This document shows positions 1 through 11,589 of a stretch of DNA of 64,000 nucleotides, one piece after another. The translations under genes were made by a program, and so were the position numbers. The DNA is from Panax quinquefolius (Eukaryota; Streptophyta; Magnoliopsida; Apiales; Araliaceae), in NCBI GenBank assembly GCA_020205615.1, contig CM035164.1, positions 3,499,501 to 3,563,500 of the forward strand. The letters run 5' to 3'. The notes beneath the pieces were generated by a model. The model ran no database searches, was not told the DNA's origin, and saw nothing but the letters and a program-made list of their open reading frames with translations. Numbering within the stretch: the first letter of the stretch is position 1; every line of letters starts with the position of its first letter.

Positions 1-276
1 GAACATAGCGGGAACTAGTCTGGGTACGGAGTGATGGTTCTAGAAAGATGTTTTAGCAGTCCTCACTATTTCTGTAAAATAATGTTTGAATAATTGTAAT
101 GAGGACTCCTTTTGAGTTTGTATACTCTTTAGTATACAATATTTTTATTCAAACTTACAAGATATAAGGCGTTGTATTCTCGCATTTAAATTATATTACT
201 GAAGTTGTATTTATTTTTGTACCATGTATTTGGCGACTCAGAATGGGTGATGTATACCTATTTTGGGGGCGTCACA
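1..276 (+). repeat. G0: 3' end of a gypsy LTR (U5), element extends left
   Basis: The final part of a plus-strand gypsy LTR ends at GCGTCACA. It matches the ends of the LTRs at 49594, 58912 and 22331, including the conserved AGTCCTCA...TGAGGACT inverted repeat and the GAGTTTG segment. Sequence right after 276 is not a primer site but the inside of an oppositely oriented LTR (277-560). So this is the 3' LTR end of an element lying mostly left of the window, inserted into G1's LTR. GGGTG (277-281) would be its right target duplication; the left copy cannot be seen. Confidence 0.85.
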
Positions 277-560
277 GGGTGTTTCAATAGTTAACGGTAA
301 AACTTCCGCCGTTATTTTTATAAAGTATTTTTATCATTTTCTCAATCCGACAATAATTCCGTTGTGGGGTCCACCAATGATTGTGCCGTTGTACGAATAT
401 TCCCTGTTAAAACGAATATTCCCCGACCAATCGAATATTATATAACAACTTGCGTACTTTACAAAATTTATAAATATTACCCACAACTATAACATTATAT
501 CAAATTTAAAAATGATAATTATAGAAAATTCATCTTTATTTATAAAAGTTGGGGTCTTGA
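277..560 (-). repeat. G1 3' LTR remnant (U3 start)
   Basis: On the minus strand this begins with a mutated LTR start (TCAAGACCCCAAC instead of TGTAAGACCCC) directly after the polypurine tract (561-578). It matches 18180-18473, the U3 start of the same element's 5' LTR, nearly base for base. It stops at 277 where G0 was inserted. Confidence 0.85.
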
Positions 561-578
561 ACCTCCCTTCTTATGAAA
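561..578 (-). other. G1 polypurine tract
   Basis: On the minus strand the sequence TTTCATAAGAAGGGAGGT lies directly before the 3' LTR, the expected place for plus-strand DNA priming. Equivalent ATAAGGAGGGAG-type tracts precede the other gypsy 3' LTRs in the window (for example 45709-45725). Confidence 0.75.
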
Positions 579-1412
579 TTTTGCCCTCGAAATTAAATGC
601 GTGCACTGGTATGTCAAAGAGGTAAGGATACCTTGATTTCATTTCAGATTCTAACTCCCAGGTCATTTCCTCAACATCGTGGTTTCTCCACAAAACTTTG
701 ACTTGAGGTATAACCTTGGAGCGTAGAATATGTTCCTTCTTATCCAAGATTTGAACAGAAACCTCTTCATACGTAAAATCTTCCGCTATTTTGTCCAGTT
801 CTAACTCAATAATGTGGTTCGGGTCTTCCACATATTTACGTAACATGGATATGTAAAAAACGTTATGAACACGAGACATACTTGGCGGTAAAGCGAGTCT
901 ATACGCCACAGTTCCTACTCGATCGAGGATTAAAAATGGGCCAATGAATCGAGGATTGAGCTTTCCTCTCTTTCCAAATCTCATAATTCCTTTCCATGGA
1001 GCAACATGTAACAACACATGATCTCCAATATCGAATTCCACGTCCTTTCGATGAAGATCAGCATAACTCTTTTGTCGATCTTGTGAAGTTTTATACGTTG
1101 CCGGATTGTTTGAATCTTTTTCGTAGTCATACGTACCAACTCCGGTCCCAATAATTTTGCTTCACCCACCTCATCCCAGTATATTGGAGAATGACACTTT
1201 CTTCCATACAACGCTTCGAATGGAGCCATGCCAATACTTGCTTGATAACTGTTGTTGTAGGAAAACTCCACCAATGGTAAGAACTTGTCCCAACTTCCCT
1301 TGAAATCAAGGACACAGAGTCTTAATAGATCTTCAAGAGTTTGAATAGTCCTCTCCGATTGCTCATCCGTATGAGGATGATATGCCAGGCTAAATCGTAA
1401 ATCCGTGCCCAT
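571..1412 (-). pseudogene. G1 integrase C-terminal half, GPY/F module and chromodomain
   Basis: Integrase inserts the cDNA into chromosomes, and in chromoviruses a C-terminal chromodomain guides target choice. The frame from 1412 has the end of the catalytic core ([13 protein letters not shown] with the catalytic Glu; then [20 protein letters not shown]). A shift near 1040-1100 leads to a second frame from 1041 with the GPY/F module (KLNPRFIGPFLIL). After that comes a chromodomain-like end (VKVLWRNHDVEEMTWELESE, then YPYLF). This C-terminus is the type seen in Tekay/Del chromoviruses. The core is further split upstream by the MITE at 1523-1852. The frames cannot encode one protein as read. 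Confidence 0.85.
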
Positions 1413-1522
1413 AGCTTTTTACAAACTAACCCAAAATCGTGAAGTGAATCTTGGGTCTCGATCAGACACTATGGATACTGGCATACCATGCAATCTTACA
1501 ACCTTGTTTATGTACATACGAG

Positions 1523-1852
1523 TAAGGGTGTAAATGAACCGAGTCGATCAGAGTATTGAGTTACTCAGATTTGGTTCACAAAATTTATCGAGTATAAAAT
1601 AAGGTTTGATTGAGGCTCATTTAGCTACCGAGTCGAGCACGATTCCGAATCGAGCCCAAGTAGTTTGGACTTTTCAACGAATATGATCCGAGTATCAATA
1701 GAAAATTATAATTTGATGAGGTTTGAGTAATTTATCGAACTTTAAAATGTGCTCATATTTGACTCATTTATATTTTGGGTTGAGCTCGAATCGAACTTTT
1801 AGTCGAGCGAGTACGAATCGAGTCCGAACTGTTTGCTCATTTTACAGCCTTA
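1523..1852. mobile_element. hAT-type MITE inserted in G1 integrase
   Basis: A 330-bp element with imperfect terminal inverted repeats: TAAGGGTGTAAATGA at the left, and TAAGGCTGTAAAATGA as the reverse complement of the right end. An exact 8-bp target duplication CATACGAG flanks it (1515-1522 and 1853-1860). The 8-bp duplication and the TAGGG-like ends are typical of the hAT superfamily. There is no coding capacity, so it is a non-autonomous MITE. The interior is rich in GAGTCGAGC/CGAATCGAG sub-repeats near both ends. Removing it and one duplication gives continuous integrase sequence. Confidence 0.92.
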
Positions 1853-1860
1853 CATACGAG

Positions 1861-2300
1861 CAAGACGTTCAAGTGTATAAGTTTTTCGTATAGGTAAGAA
1901 GTGAGCAGACTTGGTCAATCTATCAACAATGACCCAAATTGCATCTATGCCTTGAGAAACCTTGGGAAGACCATGCTTGAAATCCATGGTAATGTGCTCC
2001 CACTTCCATTCGGAATTTCAAGTGGTTGAATGGACCTTTTGGTACTTGATGCTCCGCTTTAACTCGTTGACAAGTTAGACACCTTGAGATAAACAACGCT
2101 ATCTCTCTCTTCATATTGCTCCACCAAAATGTACGACGAAGATCATGATACATTTTGGTACTCCCGAGATGGATTGCAAAGCGGTGTGTTGTGTGCCTCC
2201 ATCATGATTTTATAATTTAAATCGGTGTTAGGAACACAAAAGTCCGGAGTTGACTCAAGTATTCCTTCTTCATCGATTCTTGCTTCCTAAGATAGCACCT
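1861..2300 (-). pseudogene. G1 integrase zinc-binding and first core segment
   Basis: On the minus strand this encodes the H2C2 zinc-binding module (GSTKMYHDLRRTFWWSNMKR, then [16 protein letters not shown]). The start of the catalytic core with the first Asp follows (about 1980-2010), then the loop read through 1923. Frameshifts separate it from the RNaseH end and from the rest of the core beyond the MITE. It matches 55766-56332 and 10900-11340 in G4 and G2. Confidence 0.85.
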
Positions 2301-2533
2301 TCATGCACTTTCTTCCTCATCATGACGCCGACTCTGAGTCCAGTAGCTTGGCGACTTTAACTTTATCGATTAAAGTCGGTTCTACTCTTATATTCGCCAT
2401 CATCACATGGGTCCCTGAGTCTTTAACTCTATCTCCATCCTTTGCAAGTCACACAAAATGGGCCTTTACGTTGACAATATCACACTCGTACTTGCATATG
2501 ATCTTATACTCAATGTGTCGCCTACCACGTTAA

Positions 2534-3880
2534 ACTTTTCCGGGATGGTATTGGATGGTATGATCATAATCTTTCAATGAGCTTCAAGCCAACGTCGTTG
2601 TCGCATGTTGAGTTCCTTTTTAGTGAAGAAATATTTGAGGCTTTTATGATCCGTAAAGATCTCCACTTTCTCCCCATACAAGTAATGCCTCCAAATTTTA
2701 AGTGCAAAGACAACAGCTGCTAACTCTAGATCATGAGTAGGATAATTCCTCTCATATTCTTTGAGTTGTCGCGAGGAATAGGCTATGACTTTCCCATGTT
2801 GCATGAGAACACATCCCAACCCTTTGCCCAAAGCATCACTGTAGATGAAAAATCCATCCGAGCCAGATGGTATTGTCAGAACATCTGCTAAAATGAGTCT
2901 CCTCTTGAGTTCTTGAAAACTCTTCTCACATTCTTCGCTCCAACCGAACTTTGTATCTTTCTGAGTCAGCTGAGTTAATGGAGTAGCAATTCGAGAAAAT
3001 CCTTCCACGAATCTCCGATAATAACCAGCTAAACCGAGAAAGCTACATATTTCGGTCATTGATTTAGGTTGCTCCCAGCTTTGAATTGCTTCAATTTTTG
3101 CCAGGTCAACAGATATTCCATGACTTGATACTACGTGCCCAAGGAATGCTACTTCCTCAAGCCAGAACACGCATTTCTTCAACTTGGCATAAAGCTTGTA
3201 TTCACGAAGCTTTTGGAGTACCAGCCTCAAGTGTTGCTCATGATCTTCACGGCTTTTGGAATAAATAAGGATGTCATCAATAAAGATGACCATAAAGTCA
3301 TCCAAATATTCCTTAAATACTTAGTTCATCATATCCATGAAGGCAGCAGGAGCATTAGTCAATCCAAAAGACATGACTAGGAATTCATAATGCCCGTACC
3401 GAGTTTTGAAAGCCGTATTTAGAATTTCATCTGTTCTAATCTTCAATTGGTGATATCCAGAACGAAGATCAATCTTTGAAAAGAATTTGGCTCCTTACTT
3501 ATTTGGTCAAAGCAAGGTCATCAATACGTGTCAATGGGTACTTTATTTTTGACTGGTGACATGATTCAACTCCCGATAATCAATACAAAGTCGCATACTC
3601 CCATCTTTCTTCTTCACGAATAGAAACAGGGAGGACCCCAAGGAGAAGTACTAGGACGAATAAAGCCAATGTCTAACAATTCCTGCGGTTGGGTCTTTAA
3701 CTCACGAAGTTCAATAGAGCCATTCGATATGGGGCTTTGGAAATGGGTTTTGTCTGCCGGTTCAAGGTCGATACAAAATTCAATTTCACGCTACGGGGTA
3801 GGCCAGAAGTTCTTACGGGAATACGTCGAGAAATTTATTAACAATAGAAATATCATTCAAAACCGGCGTATTTTTGTTTA
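2534..3880 (-). pseudogene. G1 reverse transcriptase and RNase H
   Basis: RT copies the element RNA into DNA and RNase H removes the RNA strand. The longest open stretch (2574-3305) starts just before the catalytic box FIDDILIYS (FIDD at 3273-3284). It runs through the RT thumb/connection ([15 protein letters not shown]) into RNase H with [18 protein letters not shown], the [19 protein letters not shown] segment and [11 protein letters not shown]. The fingers and early palm (3306-3880) lie in other frames with stops. The RNase H end (2534-2573) is shifted. The order and motifs are standard for Ty3/gypsy pol. Confidence 0.88.
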
Positions 3881-3983
3881 GATCCGTGACATGAGCTAAG
3901 AAAGTTTGACATCCGTTTTTCAATAAGCGAATAGCTTTATGGCTTGACATGACCATGATTGATTTTAATGGTTTAAATCGCGC

Positions 3984-4340
3984 TCAATTAAGCTTAATAG
4001 GTTGATTAGGAATATGAAAGCTAACAACCTTACGAAAATAATCAATTTTAGCATGATGAGTAGTTAACCAATCAATCCCTAGAATCACATCAAATGCAAG
4101 AATTTTTAATGAAATAAGATCGACAGGTAATGTGAGGGTACCGATTTGAACCAAACAAGACTTATAAACAGTGGATGTAATGAAAGTTTCTCCCAATGGA
4201 GTTTCCACAGATAAGTCAAAGTCTAATTTCTCCGGAGTCAAATTTAATCGTTGAGCGCAAATAGGAGAAATAAAAGAATGGGTGGAACCGGTATCAAATA
4301 AGGTATAGACTTCGCTAGAGTTTATGATAAGCTTACCCGT
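3984..4340 (-). pseudogene. G1 aspartic protease
   Basis: The retroelement protease cleaves the Gag-Pol polyprotein. The active-site triad DTG is at 4287-4295, in DTGSTHSFIS. It is followed by LTPEKLDFDLSVETPLGETF and the second conserved segment ILAFDVILGIDWLTTHHAKI. The open frame ends at 3984 inside the linker to RT. It is in the same frame as gag except for one TAG at 4368, so gag and pol were probably one fused frame. Confidence 0.85.
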
Positions 4341-4367
4341 GATGATCTCGTTCGGGTTCCTTGCTTT

Positions 4368-5552
4368 CTAGGAGGTCACAACAAACGCTTTCCCTTGCAC
4401 TACCGGTTTTGACTTTTCTGGGACGGCCTTTGGTGCCTCCATTCTAGCTGAACTTGTCTTCGGTGAATGACAAAATCGGGATAAGTGACCTTCTCTTCCA
4501 TAATTATAACATGCTTTGGACGGTATCGCGTAGTTTGGACTGATGTGTCCCTCCCCTCCGCATTTGAAGCATATGATAGGTGGTCGTTCTCCTTCCTTAA
4601 CAACAGGTGATGATGCTGACGTCTTTCCATCATTGTTGAATCTCCTCTTCTTGAAATGTCCATTCTTATTGTTTTGGCCCTGATTACCACCAAAGTGGTT
4701 ACCATTTCTGGCCTGTTGATTCCCTCCACGCTTGTTGTCACCGCTTCGATGACTGCTCTCACTAGTATTATCATTTTGCCGGCTGCTCTCTTTTGGTTGC
4801 GTTGACTCGTTATCGCGCTCCACTAACTGAGCCCTATTTATAACATCTGAATACAAACACAGTTTATGAGAAATAAGATATTGACGTATCTCCGTCTTCA
4901 AACCTCTTAAAAACATCCGCATCATTCTCTCTTCATTATCAACCAAGTGGGACGCAAACTGGGACAACTCGGCAAACTTAGTTTCGTACTGCGACACGGT
5001 CACATTATTCTGCTCCAACTTGATGAACTCTACCTCCTTCATGTGACGAATACTTTCGGGAAAGTACTTGTCATTGAACAGTTCTTGGAACTTCTCCCAA
5101 GACATCTTCAGTGCGGCAGGTTGAGTACGCTTTACCGATTCCCACTAGTAATTTGTCTCTCCTAGCAACATAAAGGAGGCAAAGGGAACCTTTTGCTCCT
5201 CGGCGCATCCCAAGACATCAAATATCTTGGTGATCTGCTTTATCCACGTTTCCGCCTTAAGTGGTTTTGGCTCTCCAATAAACTCCGGTGGTCCTAGCTC
5301 CTTGAACTGTTTAGCGGTGACCGTCCGAGAGTTTCCAGTGTTTCCACCTACATTTTGGACAGGAGCCACTCTCGCCTGCTGTTGTATAAATTGCATAAAG
5401 CCTCTGAACATTCCATCATTCATTATTTGGTCAGTGTTGTTGTTTGCATAAGGATTGTCTCCTTCCTGATGCACATTATCTTGATTATTGATATGTGGTG
5501 AATCAACGGTCTCCTGTGCTCCATTGCTATTCTCAACATTCTCGGATGTCAT
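4368..5552 (-). pseudogene. G1 gag
   Basis: Gag forms the virus-like particle in the cytoplasm and packages RNA. The ATG at 5552 follows a TTGTGGAAGTATCTGAAA leader that is conserved in all the gypsy elements here. The protein has an N-terminal Asn/Gln-rich region, then a capsid segment (WIKQITKIFDVLGC, FQELFNDKYFPESIR, FLRGLKTEIRQYLISHKLC). An Arg/Gly/Asn-rich stretch and two zinc knuckles follow (CFKCGGEGHISPNY and CYNYGREGHLSRFC), each with one Cys changed to Tyr. One in-frame TAG replaces the second Trp of the usual YWWES segment near 5147. The reading stops at 4368 with a TAG. Confidence 0.88.
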
Positions 5553-5724
5553 TTTCAGATACTTCCACAAAACAAAGGTTAATTGACATGTAACATATTA
5601 TCCCTATATTCTGACCGATCAATTAAATACCAAATAAACTTAGGTAGGTCATACTAGCGAAGGAATTCCCCGCTCTCCCCTCCTAGTTCTATTCTCACAT
5701 CTTAGCCAGGGATCATATCCCTAA

Positions 5725-5738
5725 GCTTTGATACCAAT
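5725..5738 (-). other. G1 primer binding site (initiator Met tRNA)
   Basis: On the minus strand, TGGTATCAAAGC starts two bases after the LTR end. It differs by one base from TGGTATCAGAGC, the usual plant retroelement primer site complementary to the 3' end of initiator-Met tRNA. Confidence 0.85.
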
Positions 5739-7304
5739 TGTGATGCTCCCAAAATACGTATACATCACCCATCTTGAGTCGCCAAATACATAGTACATAA
5801 TTCAAATACAAACTTAATTATACAACAGTCGTGTAAAATATGACTAAACATATGCTGTGAGTTTTAATATAAATATTGTCATCTAGACAATATACAAACT
5901 CAATGGGGTCTTCATTACATTTATTATCACACTATTTCACAGAATAGTGAGGACTACTAATGCACCATCTAGGACCATCACTCTATTCCCCGACTAGTCC
6001 CTGCTACGTTCTCATTTCCTGAAGAGAATAATGAAAGTAAAAGGGTGAGCTCAACTAGCCCAGTAAGAAATATTATGACTAATATAATGCATAATAAATT
6101 ATCATTAGCCTTCAACAGTGTTAAACTGATAAAATATAACAAACATCAAGTTTAACTGCAGCGGAGCAAGCAATCCATTAGAAGATTCAAGTAGAGAATA
6201 AAATCTACTATCTTCTATGATTTAAAAGGTTTTTCATTACTTTTATCGCTGAGAATCAACTTAATAAATAATCCACATCATCCCTGCACTATGGCCAAGG
6301 ATATTCGTGTATTCATCAATGGTCATGATCATGCCAACAACTGTCCATCAATGCACTACAGGCCAATGAGGACTTTTTCCACATCATTTGTAATATTACG
6401 GTCATGATTACACCGAATAATCCCTGGTCATAATCATACCAAGTCCATCTATGCACTACAGGCCACAGATGACTTTCAACATAATATAAATATGAGGATA
6501 ATGACAAGGATATAAAAATTCAATAAAACAAGTTCAAGAATTAATTTATCCAGGAACTAATAATGTCCAAATTGTCAACATGTTACTTCTTTATAGAGTA
6601 ATACTCAAGAATGCTCAGAAGAATATTTCCATGAAAAGATACTGGATGAAGCGCAAATATCAAGGATATTCCACTAATTTCATGGAGTATAGAAGTCAAA
6701 ACTTTAACCAACTGAGTATAATAAAGATTGAAATAACAAAAGAAATCACCGTACATGCGATAGGCCATTGCAGACGGTTATTATTCCAACATAATAATAA
6801 ATAACGGAATCGAATCACGCGTGAACGCACGCATGTGATATTCTAATAGAATAATAATTAACGGAACCAGGTCATGCGTAAAGCACATACAGGATGTTCC
6901 AACAGAATGATAAATAATAGAACCAGGTCATGCGTAAAGCACAGACAGTATGTTCCAATAGAATAATAAAAAATGTAATAACAAAAGAATTTCACCAAGT
7001 ATAGGGTAGCTTGGCATTATCTGAGTTATTCTAATAGAATAATAAAGAATGGAATAACAGAAGTTCTCTTCATGAATAAGAAAGAAAGAATACCCCTTAC
7101 GAGTACAACAAATAATATCCCTTACCGGTAAAAGAATAGTATTCCAATCGGTAGAGGCGAGGATATTCTTGAAGAAAACTTACACTACGCTCAAAGCTTC
7201 TTAAAACTCTAAAAAAATACGCTCAAGATTATAGAAGAATTCTCTGAACTTCTGGTGTGGTTTTCAATTCTAACTAAGCATCCTATTTATAGGAAAATAG
7301 AAAG
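5739..7304 (-). repeat. G1 5' LTR, R/U5 half
   Basis: The 5' LTR of G1 from its end (mutated to GAGCATCACA) up to the G2 insertion point. In sense orientation it has a TATA box (CTATAAATAG, 7283-7292), a GGAATA/TTATTATTC repeat array (about 6580-7080) and hairpin repeats with GGCC(T/A)..TAGTGCA loops (6280-6480). The U5 inverted repeats are at about 5880-5965. The U3 part continues at 17431. Confidence 0.88.
7283..7292 (-). promoter_or_regulatory. TATA box of G1 5' LTR
   Basis: The sense-strand sequence CTATAAATAG is conserved at the same LTR position in every copy (24466, 40136, 46604, 57531, 61489 on plus; 8673, 16115, 54377 on minus). G2 inserted 8-12 bp upstream of it. Confidence 0.7.
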
Positions 7305-9999
7305 TGTGACGCCCCCAAAATAGGTATACATCACCTATTCTGAGTTGTCAATACATGGTACAGAAACAACTACAACTTTATTATTACAACAGTAAAACTG
7401 TGAGTTTGAATACAAATATTATCTTCTAGACAATATCTATACTCAAATAAATCCTCATCACATTTATTGATACATTATTTTACAAAAATGGTGAGGACTA
7501 CTAAACAATCCTTTCTAAAACCTTCATTCCCTACCCCAGGCTGCATTACTCGCTATATTCTCGCCTCCTCGAGAAGAAAAATGGAACAAAAAGGAAAAGG
7601 GTGAGCTCAACTAGCCCAAGAAAGAATATTATGACTAAGATAATATACAACAAATTACCGTTAGTCTTCAACAGGGAAAAATCTAATAGAATACAATAGA
7701 CAACAAATTTTAAATCAATATTCGCAATGAAATAATAATTCATTAGAAGAGTTAAGTAGAGAATGCAAACTACTATCTTCTATGTATGAATTTAAAAGTT
7801 CATCGCCTATCTTTTATTCACCGTAACATCAATCAATATACATCCGAATCAAATATTCATCTTTGCACTAAAGGCCAAAGATATTCATCGATTAATCATG
7901 TTCATCTAAACACTGCTCATCTTTGCACTACTGACCCAAAGATATTCTTCAAAATCATTCATCTTTGCACTACAGGGCCAAAGATATTCAATAATATCAT
8001 CATTTAAGGCGAGGATGATGAAAATATTTTTAAAGAAACGAATCCAATTGAAACAAAATGACAAGGATTAAGGATTCGTACTTTGTTTTATCCATGTTCA
8101 AAATACCTCAAAAATAATCATAGTGGTGTAAAATTCAAGAATGATCAAAACATGGATACAATCAAAGCTAGTATCCGAGAATAGATATTTTGGACAAAAG
8201 AAGAAAAATTTATTTTTTGGTGAATAGTCTTCAGTATCGTGAATAGTCTTGATATCGTGAATAAGAACTCAAACACCAAAAGATAGAAATTCCACAAAAA
8301 AACATCTTCACGCTTCACGTGAATAGTACTTTGTGAATAGTAACTCGTGAATAGTAACTCATGAATAGTAACTCGTGAATAGTAACTCATGAATAGTAAC
8401 CTCGACATGAAAAAGTTCCAAATTTGATAAAAAGTTCCAACCAATATTTCAAAGATAATGATATTGAAGAAATAATATCATTTGAGAAGAAAATAATATC
8501 CCTTACCTCGAAAGATTAGTACTTCTAAATGGAATCTAGGGTATAGTCTTTGAAGGAAACTTGCGCGTCTAACAATACTCAAAGTATACTCACAAGAATA
8601 CGCTCAATATATCGAGAGAAAATAGAGAGAAACTTGGGTTTACGGTGTGTTTTCAATTCTAACCTAAGCACCCTATTTATAGGAAAATGCTTTAGAACAC
8701 CAAAGCGAAAAAATGAATATAATATTAATATATTTTCATATTTTCTTTAGCCCACCTAGACAACTGATCTCAGCCCATTTGAATCACATGTGAGGCCAAC
8801 TTAGTTGCAAAAAAAACGTTTTTCTCAAAATAATTAACTAAAACTCCCAAAAATTAATTATTTCGGAACTTCGGAACTTCAATAATTCATAATAAATAGC
8901 CCTTTCATCAGAAAATTCGAATCTCGCGAGTTTTTATAGGAAATTCAATTCTCTACAACTTTGCAGAAGAAAGTTTTTCCAAATTCTAAATAGAAATTGA
9001 CCGAAATCCACAAACGGGCGATTTTACAGGCTATAATCAAATTTCGGTCAATAATTGTGTCCACCAACACACAAAACATGTGTTAAACATTTAATGCCAC
9101 AAAAATACTCTTCCTCCTCATATACTCATATATCCCACATTCATTGTAAAAATATCATCGTTAATATATTATTAAAATAATATATTTAAATGAATTATCT
9201 TATCGAAAAAAGATAAAATTTCAATTTTCAACAATTGTCACATTAAAATTTTTCTCCATCTATATCCACATAAAATCAATATTTTCTTCATCATATGAAT
9301 CAATAATTAATTATTCACAAATAATATTACGAAATCACAATATTGACAACTGTGGTTCCTGTGGAAGAGGGGCTTCCGATAAAGATTTCTCCTTCTTGGC
9401 GCAATGATTAGGTGACCAAACCTCTCCTTAGATGTAACTTTCTAGACATTGCCAATAATGTTATCTAATAATATTATTCAGATAATATGAATTATTGCTT
9501 CGATAATGAAAAATAATGTGTGATGACAATTATTGAAACAACAAAGAATATATAAAATATCAACGCAACAATTATTGAATCAATAAAATACTTTGAGCGA
9601 GTAATTCACGTAACCATTATTGAGTAGTGCCTTCTTACGCAAGAATCAATAATTGGTGCAATACCGTAATGCTTCTTGTGTTTTAACCAATTTAGTATTT
9701 TAACGATATTAATTCAGAATAACTACTGCCAATTATTTTTAACCAACTTATATTTGTCGTTTTCTTCATCCAATCGCTTTTTCAGTTATGGGGCCCACAC
9801 GGTCATTGCCAGCGTCATTTAATATTCCCCAACAAAGACGAATATTCTCCGACAACAATGAATATTTTATAACCACTTGCTTATTTTGAAATATTTATGT
9901 ATTTTACCCTAACTATCCACATTAATCAAATCAACCCTTACTATTTCAAAATAATAAATAGAAAATTAAATTTCATTAATAATAAGTTGGGATCTTACA
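7305..9999 (-). repeat. G2 3' LTR
   Basis: Begins (plus strand) TGTGACGCCCCC and ends GATCTTACA, so in sense it runs from TGTAAGATCCC to GGCGTCACA. A TATA box (8673-8682) is followed in sense by a GAATAGT/CTATTCACG array (about 8320-8405) and three hairpin repeats (about 7850-7990). The U5 inverted repeats are at about 7395-7505. The GGCTTCC/ACCTAATT U3 module lies at about 9345-9450. Confidence 0.92.
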
Positions 10000-10004
10000 A
10001 CCTC

Positions 10005-11400
10005 CCTCCTTATGAAATTTCGTCCTCGAAATTGACGTCGACGTGCACAGTGTTTGAAAAGGTGAGGATACCTCGCTTTCATTTCCGTTTCCAATTCCCG
10101 GGTCATTTCCTCTATAGCATGATTCCTCCACAAAACTTTAACTTGTGGTATGACCTTTCTTGCGTAGGACATGCTCCTTCCTATCCAAGATCTTGACAGT
10201 ACCTCCTCATCGTTAAGTCTTGGCTATCTCGTCCGGTTCTAACTCTATAACGTGGTTCGGGTCTTTCACATATTTACGATATGCGAGATATATGAAACAC
10301 ATTATGAACACGAGACATACTCGGAGAGTAACGCGAGTCTATAGGCTACATTTCCTACTTTCGGTCAAAATTTGAAATGGACCAATAAATCGTGGATTGA
10401 GCTTTCCTCTCTTCCCAAATCTTGTAACTCCTTCCATGGAGCAACTCATGAAACAATACATGATCCCCTACACTAAATTCCACGTCCTTTCGATGAAGAT
10501 CCGCATAACTCTTTTGTCGATCTTGTGCCGTTTTGTATATGTTGTCGAATCATTTGGATCTTTTCCGTAGTCATATGTACCAACTCGGGTCCCAACAGTT
10601 GTTGCTTCACCCACCTCGTCCCCAACATATCTTTGGAGAAGCGACACTTTCGCCCATATAATGCTTCAAATGGAGCCATACCTATACTTGCACGATAAGC
10701 TGTTGTTGTAGGAGGAGAATTCCACCAATGGTAAATACTTATCCCAACCGCCCTTGAAGTCTAGGACACGAGTCTTAATAAATCTTCAAGAGTTTGAATA
10801 GTCCTTTCGATTGTCCGTCCGCTTTGAGGATGGTATGCGAATCCCAATCGTAGATCCGTGCCCATAGCTTTTTGCAAGCTAACCCAAAATCTTGAAGTGA
10901 ATCTTGGGTCACGATCCAAAACTATGGATACGGGCATGCCATGCAACCTCACGATCTCATTTACGTACATACTAGCAAGACGTTCAAGGGAATAAGTCTC
11001 CCGTATCGGCAAAAATGAGCAGACTTGGTTAATCTATCAACAATAACCCAAATAGCATTGATGCCTTGAGAAACCGTAGGAAGACCCATAACGAAATCCA
11101 TGGTAATGTGTTCCCACTTCCATTTCGGAATCTCAAGTGGTTGCAACGGACCCTTAGGTACCAGGATGCTCCGCTTTTACACGTTGACAAGTTAAACACA
11201 TTGAGATAAACTTTGCAATCTCTCTCTTCATATTGTTCCACCAAAATGTATGTCGAAGATCACGATACATTTTAGTACTTCCAGGATGGATTGCAAATGG
11301 TGTATTGTGTGCCTCCATCATAATCTTGTACTTCAAATCGAGTCGTTAGGAACACAAAGTCTAGAGTGGACTCAAGTATTCCTTCTTCATCAATTCTCGC
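10005..11400 (-). pseudogene. G2 integrase with chromodomain
   Basis: In several frames the minus strand encodes the zinc-binding module (GSTKMYRDLRHTFWWNNMKR, then [10 protein letters not shown], about 11150-11340). The core follows with the first Asp ([13 protein letters not shown], about 11090-11140), the second Asp ([13 protein letters not shown], about 10900) and [12 protein letters not shown] (10640-10679). The GPY/F region is degraded. The chromodomain end (KVLWRNHAIEEMTRELETE, 10070-10150) is still readable. At least four frame changes separate these parts. Confidence 0.82.
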
Positions 11401-11589
11401 TTAGGAATAGCTCCTTCTTGTACTTTCTTCTTCATACGCATCATTTCGGATTGGGTGGCTTGAGCGACCTTAACTTTTCTATTAAAGTTGGCTCTATGCA
11501 TATACTTGACATCATCGCACTTTTCGTTCACGCATATGATCTTATACTCAACGCGTCATTACCACGTTCTCTTTTCGAGGATGGTATTG

